NCBI GenBank assembly: GCA_945860225.1
Contig: CAMAPT010000001.1
Coordinates: 79,078-143,077, forward strand
Source of the DNA: Chitinophaga pinensis
GTDB taxonomy: Bacteria > Bacteroidota > Bacteroidia > B-17B0 > Aurantibacillaceae
DNA length: 64,000 nucleotides
Direction: 5' to 3'
Numbering within the stretch: the first letter of the stretch is position 1; every line of letters begins with the position of its first letter. The notes under the pieces were generated by a model. It saw only the letters and a program-made list of their open reading frames with translations. It had not been told where the DNA came from and searched no databases. The position numbers and the translations under genes are program-made. Positions 56,088-64,000 of the stretch are shown piece by piece.

Positions 56088-59000
56088 TTATTCCGATTTT
56101 TTATCAAAATCTACTACAACTGGAGTTGAGATACACAATGATGAGTAGGTACCGATAATACGTCCAATCAACAAGGCGAAAATAAAGCCTCTTATACTTT
56201 CTCCACCAAATATGAATATAACTAATAACACGAAAAATACTGTTAATGAAGTTAATATTGTACGACTTAAAGTACTATTCAAAGCGTAATTAATAAGAGT
56301 GTTACGCTCTTCTCCAGTTGAATCTGCGTTCGCTTTTTCTGCTAAACGTTCACGGATACGGTCAAATACAACTACAGTTTCTGTCATTGTATAACCCATA
56401 ACTGTTAAAATAGCCGCAATGAAATCTTGTCCAATTTCTAAAGAGAAAGGAACAATACCATCCAATATTGTGTAAAAAGACAATACCATTAATACGTCGT
56501 GAAATAATGCGACAACTGCTCCTAAACCATATTGCCATTTTTTAAATCGAACAACGATATACACAAACATTACCAAACAAGAGAATAAAATAGCTGCGTA
56601 TGCACCGTATAAAATATCGGTAGCAATGGTAGGTCCCACTTTTTGTTGACTCACTAATTCATGTTTAGCATTTAATTTAGCCAATCCTTGATTTAAGGAT
56701 TCTTCAACTTCAGAATCAACAGTAGCCGAATTATCAGAAACTCTATAAGAAGTCGTTATTTTCATCTGATTATTGCCTCCAACTGTTTTCACTTCTAAAG
56801 AGGCATCTTTAAATGCATCCTTTAAAGATTGCTTAACTTCTTCCGTATTCATTTCTTTATCAAAACGTACTTGATATGTTCTACCACCTCTAAAATCTAC
56901 TCCTAATTTCAAGCCACCATGAACAAAATACATAACCATACCCAACACGATGATAACAGATGAAATGGCATAATAAATTTTTCTACGTCCAACAAAATCA
57001 AAAGCAACATTTTTGAATGAGTTTCTTGTCGTTGAATTATCAAATGGAATTTCCATTTTACGAACCAACATCCAATCAAATATCAAACGAGTAATTAATA
57101 TTGCTGAAAACAAAGAAGCTCCAATACCAATTAAAAGTGTTGTCGCAAAACCTTGAACTGGTCCAGAACCAAACACCATTAAAATAATCGCTAAGATGGC
57201 TAATGTTACGTTTGAGTCAATAATTGAGCTCATTGCGTGCTTAAAGCCTTCTTTAATTGCATTAGATATATTTTTACCCAATGCTAATTCTTCCCTGATA
57301 CGCTCAAAAATCAAAATGTTTGCATCTACTGCTAAACCGATAGTTAATACGATACCTGCTATACCTGGCAATGTCAACACCGCATTCATCGATGCCAAGA
57401 TACCCATAATAAAAAACATGTTAGCAACCAAAGCAATATTAGCAACCATACCTGCTTTGTTATAATACATATACATGAATAACAAAATAACTAATAAAGC
57501 AATAACCGTAGACATCAAACCTGAATCGATGGCTTCCTGACCTAAAGTAGGACCAACAACACTCTCCTCAACAATACGAGCCGGAGCCGGTAATTTACCA
57601 GCACTCAATACGGCTGCTAAAGTATTAGCTTCTTCTACTGTAAAGTTGCCTGTAATTTGAGACTGACCTCCTTTGATTTCGCCATTTACAGTTGGAGCTG
57701 AGTACACCATATTATCCATCACAACAGCAATAGAACGTCCTTTTTTATCTCCCTGAGGAGCATTGTCTCTTGTTAATTTTGCCCATTTCGTAGCAGCCTC
57801 ACCTGTCATACTCATGCTAATGTATGGATGACCTCCACTTTGCGCATCAAAATCAGTTCTTGCATCGGTAATAATATCACCATACATAGCAGCTTTACCG
57901 CTTCTATCTGTCACTTTGATAGCATATAACTCAAAATACTCTCCAATAATTTCACCTGATTCATTTTTAACTTCCTCAGGTTTTGCTCCCCACATAAATT
58001 TTAACTTATTAGGTAAATAAGATTTTAAGGCAGGATTTTTCAATAACTCATTCGCTTTTGCTGTATCAGCTTTACTGTAGGCTCGAGCAATAACCGGTCC
58101 AGGCAAAAATTGCTCAGGCTGTTGAGTTTGTTGATTAAACGAAACATTTGCTTTTAGAGGGCTTGGCACATTTCCAACATATATTAGAGGGAAACGCATC
58201 AAAAATGAATCTAATGAAGTAGGAATAACAGTAGATGTTTTTGCTGAAATAGCCGCAGAATCAACTTTTAAAGAATCTTGTTTAACACTGGCAACCGACT
58301 TCGTTTTCGTAGTATCTGACTTAGAACTAGTTGTATCGTTTTTTAAGTTAAAATTTGGATATAAATTTTTAGACAATTTATCATTAGCCCCAATTAATAA
58401 ATTCCCTAATTCGGTGTTATCGTAAGTTTCCCAAAATTCAAGATTTGCTGTTCCTTGCAATAATTCACGAACGCGTTCTTTATCTTTTACCCCTGGTAAC
58501 TCTACTAAAATACGACCACTGTTTCCTAATTTTTGAATATTAGGTTGAGCTACTCCAAAACGATCTATACGAGAACGAAATGTTTTTTCAGAGTTAGAAA
58601 TTGATTCATCTACTTTGGTACGGATATATTTAATAACCTCATCGTTAGAAGCATTATAAGCAATTTTTCCTTTTAATTCAATAGTTTGAAATAAAGGCGC
58701 CAATCTACCTGTAGGAGCATTTGCTTTATATTTTTTCTCAAATAAAGTTAAGAAATCATCATTGTTTCCAACTCCCATACTTGCTTGAGCTTCTTTAATG
58801 GATTGATTGAAAACAGCATCTGTGTTATTGTTAGATAGATTTTTAACGATATCAGCAACTGAAATTTCTAAAGTCACATTCATTCCTCCACGTAAATCAA
58901 GACCTAAATTGATTTCACGTTTTTTACACTCCTCATAACTATAACTAGCTACTAATAAATCATAAACAGGTTGATTTTTTAAGGAATCTAAATATTTATC

Positions 59001-59225
59001 CGCCAACTTTTCTTTTAGAGAATCAACATAAAAAAGCTGTTTTGTTGCATCTCCGTTTGCATACTTTTTCGCATTCGCTTGAACCGAAGCCGAACCAACA
59101 ATGCTTTCTGCATATTCTTTTGCATCAGTCTCTACTCCACGGGTTACCCATGTAAATGATAAATAAAAAATACAGGCAAGCGCTAAAAGTATAGCGAAAA
59201 TTTTAATGGCACCTTTGTTTTGCAT
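56088..59225 (-). CDS. secDF: fused preprotein translocase subunit SecDF
   Basis: A 1045-residue fusion of SecD and SecF, the form usual in Bacteroidota. The SecD half has LGLDLRGGMNVTLE (about 102-115), a long P1 head domain enlarged by a Ser/Thr/Lys-rich insertion (about 300-335), and the RND helices with AGIVLTIGLAVDANILIFER and EG.KHAMSS. The SecF half has LGVDFRGGRTYQVRF and VMGYTMTETVVVFDRIRE. It uses the proton gradient to pull proteins through SecYEG, which T9SS cargo such as the adhesin needs first. An own promoter and terminator make it monocistronic. Confidence 0.95.
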   Translation of the reverse strand: MQNKGAIKIFAILLALACIFYLSFTWVTRGVETDAKEYAESIVGSASVQANAKKYANGDATKQLFYVDSLKEKLADKYLDSLKNQPVYDLLVASYSYEECKKREINLGLDLRGGMNVTLEISVADIVKNLSNNNTDAVFNQSIKEAQASMGVGNNDDFLTLFEKKYKANAPTGRLAPLFQTIELKGKIAYNASNDEVIKYIRTKVDESISNSEKTFRSRIDRFGVAQPNIQKLGNSGRILVELPGVKDKERVRELLQGTANLEFWETYDNTELGNLLIGANDKLSKNLYPNFNLKNDTTSSKSDTTKTKSVASVKQDSLKVDSAAISAKTSTVIPTSLDSFLMRFPLIYVGNVPSPLKANVSFNQQTQQPEQFLPGPVIARAYSKADTAKANELLKNPALKSYLPNKLKFMWGAKPEEVKNESGEIIGEYFELYAIKVTDRSGKAAMYGDIITDARTDFDAQSGGHPYISMSMTGEAATKWAKLTRDNAPQGDKKGRSIAVVMDNMVYSAPTVNGEIKGGQSQITGNFTVEEANTLAAVLSAGKLPAPARIVEESVVGPTLGQEAIDSGLMSTVIALLVILLFMYMYYNKAGMVANIALVANMFFIMGILASMNAVLTLPGIAGIVLTIGLAVDANILIFERIREELALGKNISNAIKEGFKHAMSSIIDSNVTLAILAIILMVFGSGPVQGFATTLLIGIGASLFSAILITRLIFDWMLVRKMEIPFDNSTTRNSFKNVAFDFVGRRKIYYAISSVIIVLGMVMYFVHGGLKLGVDFRGGRTYQVRFDKEMNTEEVKQSLKDAFKDASLEVKTVGGNNQMKITTSYRVSDNSATVDSEVEESLNQGLAKLNAKHELVSQQKVGPTIATDILYGAYAAILFSCLVMFVYIVVRFKKWQYGLGAVVALFHDVLMVLSFYTILDGIVPFSLEIGQDFIAAILTVMGYTMTETVVVFDRIRERLAEKANADSTGEERNTLINYALNSTLSRTILTSLTVFFVLLVIFIFGGESIRGFIFALLIGRIIGTYSSLCISTPVVVDFDKKSE

Positions 59226-59260
59226 AAATTGTTTTTATTTCTATATAAAAATTAAGGTTG

Positions 59261-59268
59261 CAAATATA
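59261..59268 (-). promoter_or_regulatory. -7 promoter box for secDF with -33 element
   Basis: The minus strand reads TATATTTG followed by C. A TTTG at 59289-59292 lies 20 bases upstream, matching the TTTG-N19/20-TAnnTTTG arrangement. The leader is about 30 bases. The position also argues that the + strand gene starts at 59361 rather than 59274. Confidence 0.65.
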
Positions 59269-59360
59269 GTTTTATGATATATATAAAGCAAATTAATTTG
59301 ATGCTGAAAATTAAGCAGTTAGCATTTTTATTAGGTTTTAATTTGTATTTTTATCTTACA

Positions 59361-61595
59361 ATGAGACATATCAATTTACTGTACTTTTTACTGTGTTTTT
59401 CAGGGTTATTAACCGCTCAAACCGTTATTTATAGAGACACTATTTCAGTTTTTCAGTCAAATTCAAAATTATTGATGCCTTGGGCTGGAGGCATCAATTT
59501 TAGTTCTTTTACCCAAATGGATTTAAATGGAGACGAGAAGCCCGATATTGTTGCCTATGATAAAATTTGTGGTTCTGGTGGTAAATTAAGAACATTCGTG
59601 AATAAAGGTTCGCTAGGAGAAATTAAATATAAACATGGTTTTAATTACCAAAATCAATTTCCAGAAATTCAGGAATGGGCATTGTTTTACGACTACAATA
59701 GCGATGGCAAAGCTGATATGTTTACTTACACCTCGGGAGGCATAAAGGTTTTTAAAAATACCACTATCAACAATGATTTGGAATTTACTTTAGTTAAACC
59801 CTTGCTATTCAGCAATTATAATCCAAATGGGAATCCAATTATGTCAAATTTGTACTGTAATTCGGTGGCCTTACCCGGAATTTCAGACATAGATAATGAT
59901 GGAGACTTAGATATTTTAAGTTTTTCTGTATTTGGTGTTAAACTAGAATATCATAAAAATATGAGTCAGGAGTTATATGGTCACTCTGATAGCTTAGTTT
60001 TTAATATGGTTGACGATTGTTGGGGAGATATAAAAGAAAATAATTGCCAAGTTGATTTAAATCAATGTCCTTTTATGAGAATATATAGCAATAGTATCAA
60101 TGATCTAAATAAAATTGCTCATTCAGGTTCTTGCATTATGTGTTTTGACAGAAATGGTGATGGAGATAAAGAATTGATTATGGGAGATATTTCATGTAGC
60201 CAAGTTTTTTTTACAGAAAATGGCGGTAATTCAAGTAATGCGCAAATGCTTGATACAACTTCCTTATATCCCAATTATCCTGATAAGGGTAGCTCAACTG
60301 TTATTAAAATGAATTCATTTCCTTGTACCTACCATTTGGATGTTGATAATGATGGATTCAAAGATTTAATAGCGAGCCCAAATGCCATTGCTGGATCTGA
60401 AAATTTTGAAAGTGTTTGGTATTATAAAAATGCGAGTTCCACTTCTACGGTAAATTTTATTTTTCAAAAGAAAAATTTTTTACAAGAAGACATGATAGAT
60501 TTAGGCGAAGGTGCATACCCAGCATTATTTGATGCCGATTCGGATGGTAAAAAAGATTTAATTATTGGAAATTTAGGCTATTATGAAAGAAACACTAATA
60601 AATCAAAATTAGCTTATTATAAAAATATAGGTACTTCATCTAGCCCCTCATTTTCATTGATTACCCGAGATTATATGTCACTTTCTATTTATAACATAGC
60701 CTCGATGACACCTACTTTTGGGGATTTAGACAATGATGGCGATAATGATTTAATTGTTGGCGACTACAATGGCCAATTACATTATTTTGAAAATACTGCA
60801 ACTAAAGGTTTTCCGGCTCAATTTACCAAACATATTAGCAACTATCAATCTATAGATATTGGAAGTATCGCCTACCCGCAGCTATTTGATGTCAATCAAA
60901 ATGGGACATTAGATTTAGTGATAGGGTCATTAAATGGAAAAATACATCACTATTCTAACATCGGCTCTACCTCTACTCCAATATTTAATCTTCAAAGTTC
61001 TAATTTTGGTAAAGTGGATGTTCGGCAAACGGGAATTGGTTCAATTACTGGATACAGTGCACCTTTTATGTTTAGAGACGGAGGAATTACAAAACTATTG
61101 GTGGGTAGTGAAATTGGCAACATATATTTATACGACAAAATTGACGGAAATTTATCAGGAACATTTAATAGGGTTGATACAAGTCTCTACCAAATTAATG
61201 AAGGTCCTCGATGTGCTCCATTTTTTGAGGATATTACAAATGATGGCAAACGTGATTTATTTTTAGGTAATCATGCCGGAGGATTAGCTTTTTTTAATTC
61301 AAAAAATTCGAGCAATGTGGGATTAAATGAATTATTTCAGTCTGAGAATATATCAATTTACCCGAATCCGTCCTCTGATTATATCAATATATTCATCAAC
61401 GATAACTCTTCTTACTCAGAAACTACTGTAACATGCTTGGACATGCTTGGACATGAATTATTAAAATATGTTAGTTTTAACAAACAATTTAAAATAGACG
61501 TTTCGTCTTGGAAAAAGGGAATGTATTTCCTAAAACTAGAACAAAGACAAGAATCACATATAAAATCTATGACAAAAAAATTAGTCATTCAATAA
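59361..61595 (+). CDS. FG-GAP/VCBS repeat protein with T9SS type A sorting domain
   Basis: 744 residues from the ATG at 59361, which gives a clean signal peptide (MRHINLLYFLLCFSGLLTAQ); an upstream in-frame ATG at 59274 lies in the secDF promoter. The body has at least seven FG-GAP/VCBS-like calcium-binding loops, such as DLNGDEKPDIVAYD, DIDNDGDLDILSF, DADSDGKKDLIIGN and DLDNDGDNDLIVGD. The last 80 residues are the type A sorting domain (ISIYPNPSSDYINIF, DMLGHELL, WKKGMYFLKL). It is secreted by T9SS; the ligand is unknown. Confidence 0.9.
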   Translation: MRHINLLYFLLCFSGLLTAQTVIYRDTISVFQSNSKLLMPWAGGINFSSFTQMDLNGDEKPDIVAYDKICGSGGKLRTFVNKGSLGEIKYKHGFNYQNQFPEIQEWALFYDYNSDGKADMFTYTSGGIKVFKNTTINNDLEFTLVKPLLFSNYNPNGNPIMSNLYCNSVALPGISDIDNDGDLDILSFSVFGVKLEYHKNMSQELYGHSDSLVFNMVDDCWGDIKENNCQVDLNQCPFMRIYSNSINDLNKIAHSGSCIMCFDRNGDGDKELIMGDISCSQVFFTENGGNSSNAQMLDTTSLYPNYPDKGSSTVIKMNSFPCTYHLDVDNDGFKDLIASPNAIAGSENFESVWYYKNASSTSTVNFIFQKKNFLQEDMIDLGEGAYPALFDADSDGKKDLIIGNLGYYERNTNKSKLAYYKNIGTSSSPSFSLITRDYMSLSIYNIASMTPTFGDLDNDGDNDLIVGDYNGQLHYFENTATKGFPAQFTKHISNYQSIDIGSIAYPQLFDVNQNGTLDLVIGSLNGKIHHYSNIGSTSTPIFNLQSSNFGKVDVRQTGIGSITGYSAPFMFRDGGITKLLVGSEIGNIYLYDKIDGNLSGTFNRVDTSLYQINEGPRCAPFFEDITNDGKRDLFLGNHAGGLAFFNSKNSSNVGLNELFQSENISIYPNPSSDYINIFINDNSSYSETTVTCLDMLGHELLKYVSFNKQFKIDVSSWKKGMYFLKLEQRQESHIKSMTKKLVIQ

Positions 61596-61659
61596 AATAT
61601 TACGCCATGTATTGAAACTCGTTTACAAAAAACTTAGTTAATATAGTTACTTTTATACA

Positions 61660-62586
61660 ATGATTGAGAGGCAAAAAATTGAACCGTTTTCAAAACTAGA
61701 ATTATTGGCGAAGCAAGTCGTAGAAGGATTTATAACTGGCTTACATAAGAGTCCTTTTCATGGTTTTTCTGTTGAGTTTGCAGAGCACAGAATTTATAAT
61801 TCAGGAGAAAGTACCAAACACATTGACTGGAAATTATTTGGCAAAACAGATAAATTATTCATTAAACGCTACGAAGAAGAAACCAATTTACGTTGCCAAA
61901 TCATTTTAGACATTTCCAAATCCATGCTATTCCCTTTTAATAATGGAATTGAAAAACCTTTCAACAAATTGTCTTTTTCTGTTTATGCAGCGGCGGCCTT
62001 AATTCTTTTATTGAAAAATCAAAGAGATGCCGTTGGATTAACTTGTTTTGACTCAGAAATCAAAAAACACCTCCCGGCTAAAATGTCTCCGGCTCATCAA
62101 AAAGCAATCTATCACGAATTAGAAACACTATTATCATCCTCCACAAACTTTCAAAACACCTCTACAGAAACAGCCAAAGTTTTAGACCAAATTGCCGAAA
62201 TTCTTCCTAATAAATCATTAGTTATAATTTTTAGCGATTTATTTGAAGACAAAACACATTTAGAAAGTCTTTTTGCAGCTTTACAACATCTGAAATATAA
62301 AAAGCATGATGTAGTTGTGTTTCATGTAACAGATAAAAAACAAGAATTAGATTTTGAATTTGAAAATAGGCCATACCAATTTATTGATATCGAAACCAAT
62401 GAGGAAATCAAATTAAATCCAACTCAAATCAGAGATGAATATTTAAAACAAATAAACTCTTACACTGAATCACTTAAATTAAAATGTGGGCAATATAAAA
62501 TAGATTTTGTTGAAGCAAATATCAACGAAGGATTTGATGTGGTACTTCAAACTTACTTAGCCAAAAGAAGTTCTATGCTAAAATAA
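61660..62586 (+). CDS. DUF58 domain protein
   Basis: A 308-residue protein with the DUF58 signature HGFSVEFAEHRIYNSGESTKHIDW (positions 34-57; the pattern is 'YxxGDDxRxIDW') and a von Willebrand A-like core whose MIDAS motif is DISKS (84-88). Most DUF58 proteins work with a MoxR AAA+ ATPase encoded next to them, but here the neighbours are an FG-GAP protein and a convergent helicase. The function is unknown. Confidence 0.85.
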   Translation: MIERQKIEPFSKLELLAKQVVEGFITGLHKSPFHGFSVEFAEHRIYNSGESTKHIDWKLFGKTDKLFIKRYEEETNLRCQIILDISKSMLFPFNNGIEKPFNKLSFSVYAAAALILLLKNQRDAVGLTCFDSEIKKHLPAKMSPAHQKAIYHELETLLSSSTNFQNTSTETAKVLDQIAEILPNKSLVIIFSDLFEDKTHLESLFAALQHLKYKKHDVVVFHVTDKKQELDFEFENRPYQFIDIETNEEIKLNPTQIRDEYLKQINSYTESLKLKCGQYKIDFVEANINEGFDVVLQTYLAKRSSMLK

Positions 62587-62601
62587 TCGATTTCGTTATT
62601 T

Positions 62602-64000
62602 TTAGGCTTTACGGGTATGTTTTTGAGTTGCTAAAGAAAACTTAATCTCTGAATACGAATAATTATCTCCTAAAACCTGTTTAACTGCGGCCAATACATT
62701 ATCACCGTTTACTTTACTTAAAATATCAATTATTATTTCGAATTTTTCTTTTGCCACAAACTCTGTCACAGGAATCATTCCAAGACTAACGTAATGTGCT
62801 AAATGACCCTCAATGGTGCCAATAGAAAAGCCTCTTTCCTCAGCAATCTCAGATACGTTTTTCCCTTCTTTAAACAAAACAAAACTCAGTTCTTTAGTAT
62901 TTGGTTTTTTAGGTGACAATACCTTTTCTTCTTTTTGTTTTGACGAGGTAGAGGATTTTGTTATTTTTTTAGTTTTTCGATCCTCAAAAGATTTTTTTTC
63001 GGTCAAATTAATTGCTTGCTTAGCCAATTCGAAACGTTCTTGCTGATTTTCTTTGTCTTGTAATTGTTGTTTATTAAACTCCTTATTATTAATAATATTA
63101 TCGAGCAAAACGGACAGTTTACCAAATTGTCGAATATGTTTATATATCAATCCCTCTAGTTCTAATAACTCCTCTAAATACGTTTTAATTTGTTTTTCGT
63201 CTTTTAGCAGTCCAATGTGAACTAATATGGATTTTGATATATCTTTGAAGACAGGATAAAAATAATTTTTAGCCGCTATATGTCTAGATTGAATTATATG
63301 TAAATAATCTTCAGAATAACTCTCAAAAATTCTTTCTAATTGATTATTAAATTTATCGACATTCGATTTTACTGGTTCAAATTTCTCAAATAATTCTTGT
63401 GCCCATGTTTGATGTTTTTGCTTATTTGATTTGTTTTCGGACATAGAATAACTTTCGATGTGTTTTTTGAAACAAGTATATAGCCAGCTAAAATTATACG
63501 TGCTCAAAACAAACGATTTTAAAAAGAATGCCGTTTCTTTTTGAATCAAATCATTTACCTCGTCAGTTTGAGGTTTATTATCAGCATAACTTACCAAAGT
63601 TTTGTCTTGCGAAATGACATTAAATTGTATTGGGGAAGTTAATACCAAACCTTGTAATGATTTTAAACGAGATAATGCAACATAAACCTGACCAGGAGCA
63701 AAAGCATCATTTATATCTAAAATTGCTTTTTCAAAAGTTAATCCTTGACTCTTGTGAACAGTAATTGCCCAAGCTAATTTAATAGGATACTGTGTAAAAG
63801 TTCCAATTTCCTTTTCTTCAATTTCGTTAGTTGCTTGATTTAATTCATATTGAATATTTTTCCATTCATATTTCTCTAATACCATCGTTTTTGTCCCATC
63901 CCTAAAATCAACCTCAATTTCATCCTTTTCATTTAAAGAGGATATAACGCCTATTTTTCCATTAAAAAATTGTTGTTTCCCACTAGGGTCATTTTTTATA
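62602..64000 (-). CDS. Pif1-like helicase with C-terminal HTH_40 domain, 5' part beyond window
   Basis: The frame is open from the stop at 62602 to the right edge (about 465 residues seen). The extension past the first internal ATG (63885) reads DPSGKQQFFNGKIGVISS, a beta-barrel segment of the family, so the N-terminal ATPase half is outside. Helicase motifs V and VI are present: WAITVHKSQGLTFEKAILDI and GQVYVALSRLKSL. A long charged linker follows (about 300 residues with coiled coil and a KITKSSTSSKQKEEK stretch). The C-terminal helix-turn-helix (ISEIAEERGFSIGTIEGHL-like) matches HTH_40, as in RecQ tails. It probably unwinds DNA or RNA-DNA structures. Confidence 0.8.
   Translation of the reverse strand, partial: IKNDPSGKQQFFNGKIGVISSLNEKDEIEVDFRDGTKTMVLEKYEWKNIQYELNQATNEIEEKEIGTFTQYPIKLAWAITVHKSQGLTFEKAILDINDAFAPGQVYVALSRLKSLQGLVLTSPIQFNVISQDKTLVSYADNKPQTDEVNDLIQKETAFFLKSFVLSTYNFSWLYTCFKKHIESYSMSENKSNKQKHQTWAQELFEKFEPVKSNVDKFNNQLERIFESYSEDYLHIIQSRHIAAKNYFYPVFKDISKSILVHIGLLKDEKQIKTYLEELLELEGLIYKHIRQFGKLSVLLDNIINNKEFNKQQLQDKENQQERFELAKQAINLTEKKSFEDRKTKKITKSSTSSKQKEEKVLSPKKPNTKELSFVLFKEGKNVSEIAEERGFSIGTIEGHLAHYVSLGMIPVTEFVAKEKFEIIIDILSKVNGDNVLAAVKQVLGDNYSYSEIKFSLATQKHTRKA

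Noticed and set aside
61431-61455. Tandem 10-base repeat (ACATGCTTGG twice) suggesting a frameshift in the sorting domain
   Set aside because: The frame is continuous and the translated DMLGHELL fits the type A sorting domain, so no disruption is implied.

Overview
The window is an AT-rich, gene-dense chromosomal stretch from a member of the Bacteroidota. Three things support this. Two secreted proteins end in type IX secretion (T9SS) sorting domains: a gliding-type B domain at 25256-25530 and a 'YPNP' type A domain at about 61350-61595. Promoter -7 boxes of the Bacteroidota form TAnnTTTG lie just upstream of many genes. Families largely confined to this phylum are also present (GWxTD, START-like, DUF2851, GlsB-like acyltransferase, small PspC). 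The gene content looks flavobacterial, but the family cannot be fixed from the sequence alone. No rRNA, tRNA, CRISPR array, insertion sequence or prophage was seen.

Layout. 1-2694: the end of a surface-polysaccharide locus (O-antigen ligase-like gene cut by the window edge, plus two tandem Wzz-like chain-length proteins). 3058-7282: engB, a GlsB-like lipid acyltransferase and a sodium/solute symporter. 7314-11730: three SAM methyltransferases and a GT-C-like membrane glycosyltransferase. 11886-15771: a lipoprotein, a decarboxylase of the arginine decarboxylase type, an ECF sigma factor, and a START-like protein with a long lysine-rich tail. 15899-23822, all on +: mutL, two tandem rhomboids, a PorE-like TPR/PD40 protein, a DUF4159 protein, an unlisted 43-residue lipoprotein and ligA. 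23928-25053: a TlpA-like thioredoxin and an SCO1-like copper chaperone. 25256-33178: a giant SprB-repeat adhesin of about 2640 residues with its own terminator. 33447-38765: pspC, DUF2851, a cytochrome c lipoprotein, a sigma-54 activator, an S23/Avd-like four-helix bundle gene and miaB. 39089-47570, on +: topA, a thiolase, an RlmD/TrmA-type RNA methyltransferase, a small conserved protein, a polysaccharide deacetylase, an HMA lipoprotein and a GWxTD lipoprotein. 47609-51702: lipB, a sugar-phosphate isomerase, a thioesterase, a prenyl synthase and rfbA. 51907-59225: ctaA, a bioF-like gene, bioB, a small basic secreted protein flanked by palindromic repeats, and secDF. 59361-64000: an FG-GAP T9SS cargo protein, an orphan DUF58 protein and a Pif1-like helicase cut by the right edge.

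How the genes fit together. Most are housekeeping: ribosome assembly, DNA repair and topology, tRNA/rRNA modification, biotin and lipoate supply, cytochrome oxidase assembly (ctaA, SCO1) and protein export (secDF, which serves the Sec step before T9SS). The surface theme is strong: Wzz/Wzy-like genes, rfbA, methyltransferases and two T9SS cargo proteins, one very large.

I did not find a clear, new multi-gene system. The observations most worth a second look are: the START-domain protein with a histone-H1-like tail; promoters that sit so close to start codons that several mRNAs should be leaderless; a 10-base poly-A tract inside the O-antigen ligase-like gene; two families of dispersed repeats in the intergenic regions; a stand-alone Avd/S23 gene; the small cysteine-containing lipoprotein at 21628; and a 56-codon open remnant at 2909-3079.
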